This document shows positions 63,292 to 64,000 of a stretch of 64,000 bases of DNA, one piece after another; within the stretch, counting starts at the first letter, position 1; every line of letters starts with the position of its first letter. The position numbers were made by a program, and so were the translations under genes. The notes beneath the pieces were generated by a model that saw only the letters and a program-made list of their open reading frames with translations, had not been told where the DNA came from and did not search any database. The DNA comes from Ilyomonas sp965247435. Lineage in GTDB: Bacteria; Bacteroidota; Bacteroidia; Chitinophagales; Chitinophagaceae. The DNA is taken from positions 1,984,001 to 2,048,000 of the forward strand of contig OZ252019.1 of the NCBI GenBank assembly GCA_965247435.1, in the 5' to 3' direction.

Positions 63292-64000
63292 ATGGAAGAT
63301 AATCAGATAACACCCTCCGAAACAAACGATAATGATCGCGTAATACAGGTAAATATTGAAGAGCAGATGAAGACTGCCTACATTGATTACTCAATGTCTG
63401 TAATTGTAGGTCGCGCTCTGCCGGATGCGCGGGATGGCTTTAAACCGGTGCACCGCCGGGTTTTATACGCCATGAGCGAACTGGGCAACAGCAGCAATAA
63501 AGCATATAAAAAATCGGCCCGTATTGTAGGTGAAGTAATGGGTAAGTACCACCCGCATGGGGATGCGTCTATTTATGATACCCTCGTGCGTATGGCGCAG
63601 GACTGGACCATGCGTTACATAATGGTGGACGGGCAAGGAAATTTTGGTAACCAGGATGGCGACCCGCCGGCTGCAATGCGCTACACCGAAGTGCGGCTGC
63701 AACGTATTGCAGAGAGTATGCTGGAGGATATTGATAAAGACACTGTTGATTTTCAGTTGAATTTTGATGATTCGCTGCAGGAGCCTACGGTGCTGCCAAC
63801 GCGTATTCCGCAACTGCTGGTAAACGGCAGCAGCGGTATAGCCGTGGGCATGGCTACCAACATGATGCCGCACAACTTAAGCGAGGTGATTGATGGCTGT
63901 GTAGCCTATGTTGAAAACAGGGATATTGCAATTGAGGAACTGATCGGGTATGTAAAAGCACCGGATTTTCCTACCGGTGGCATTATCTATGGCATGGAAG
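63292..64000 (+). CDS. gyrA: DNA gyrase subunit A, N-terminal part
   Basis: The frame from ATG 63292 is open to the window end (236 codons). The core motifs are unmistakable: MKTAYIDYSMSVIVGRALPD, ARDGFKPVHRRVLYAM, YHPHGDASIYDTLVRMAQ, VDGQGNFGNQDGDPPAAMRY with active Tyr131 in RYTEVRL. GyrA cuts and rejoins DNA while GyrB supplies ATP. In the quinolone region, Ala92 stands where E. coli has Ser83 and Asp96 where it has Asp87. Confidence 0.97.
   Translation, partial: MEDNQITPSETNDNDRVIQVNIEEQMKTAYIDYSMSVIVGRALPDARDGFKPVHRRVLYAMSELGNSSNKAYKKSARIVGEVMGKYHPHGDASIYDTLVRMAQDWTMRYIMVDGQGNFGNQDGDPPAAMRYTEVRLQRIAESMLEDIDKDTVDFQLNFDDSLQEPTVLPTRIPQLLVNGSSGIAVGMATNMMPHNLSEVIDGCVAYVENRDIAIEELIGYVKAPDFPTGGIIYGME

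Overview
The window looks like a chromosomal stretch of a Bacteroidota member, most likely a Chitinophagaceae relative. The reasons are type IX secretion tails (YPNP motifs) on two exported proteins, DUF2807 and lipobox lipoproteins, an ECF sigma factor paired with a barrel protein, TAnnTTTG promoter boxes, few Shine-Dalgarno sites and moderate GC. All names below come from reading motifs; no database search was possible.

Layout. (1) 1-7 kb: a truncated metal-dependent hydrolase, a receiver protein, then an AraC regulator divergent from a redox/detoxification run (two aldo/keto reductases, two cupins, a monooxygenase-like protein, a DUF4440-like protein) ending in a decayed iorA. (2) 7-18 kb: a sensory block with a 1716-residue CheB-CheR-PAS-kinase fusion, a separate CheB with a zinc-binding tail, two receiver-only regulators and a GAF kinase, interrupted by modA and a molybdopterin-domain protein. 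(3) 18-36 kb: an isomerase with an in-frame stop, an LRR protein with a T9SS tail, DinB, two paralogous beta-propeller lipoproteins, a peroxiredoxin, an MFS transporter, a SWIM/SNF2 helicase, a flavin oxidoreductase, an ECF sigma/barrel pair and surface lipoproteins. (4) 36.7-40.6 kb: core genes on the minus strand (trmH, L,D-transpeptidase, zapA, a coiled-coil protein, a Smr protein). (5) 41-50.7 kb: an A+T-richer accessory island. (6) 50.8-64 kb: HXXEE membrane protein, amino-acid permease, prenyl synthase, pcm, nucleoside permease, Gfo/Idh oxidoreductase, T9SS propeller, acetyltransferase, SatP and the start of gyrA.

The main finding is the island. Four intergenic segments (41866-42064, 46485-46622, 47438-47656, 48309-48510) are each bounded by imperfect inverted arms starting near CACAAC and ending near GTTG(N)GCG, and they share an internal CAGTT..GGGCTGAC-like module. 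They separate unrelated promoter-poor genes: an unknown protein, an adenine methylase overlapping an HNH nuclease, a rifampin ADP-ribosyltransferase with an N-terminal helical extension, a SAM methyltransferase and an exported TPR protein. This looks like an integron-type gene-cassette array with no integrase in view. It has been invaded by an IS3 element, an IS30 element and an IS256/IS1249-like element whose transposase is frameshifted.

Other decay marks are iorA with ATA where its start codon should be and no C-terminus, the TGG-to-TGA change in the isomerase, and an AraC fragment at 61.2-61.5 kb.
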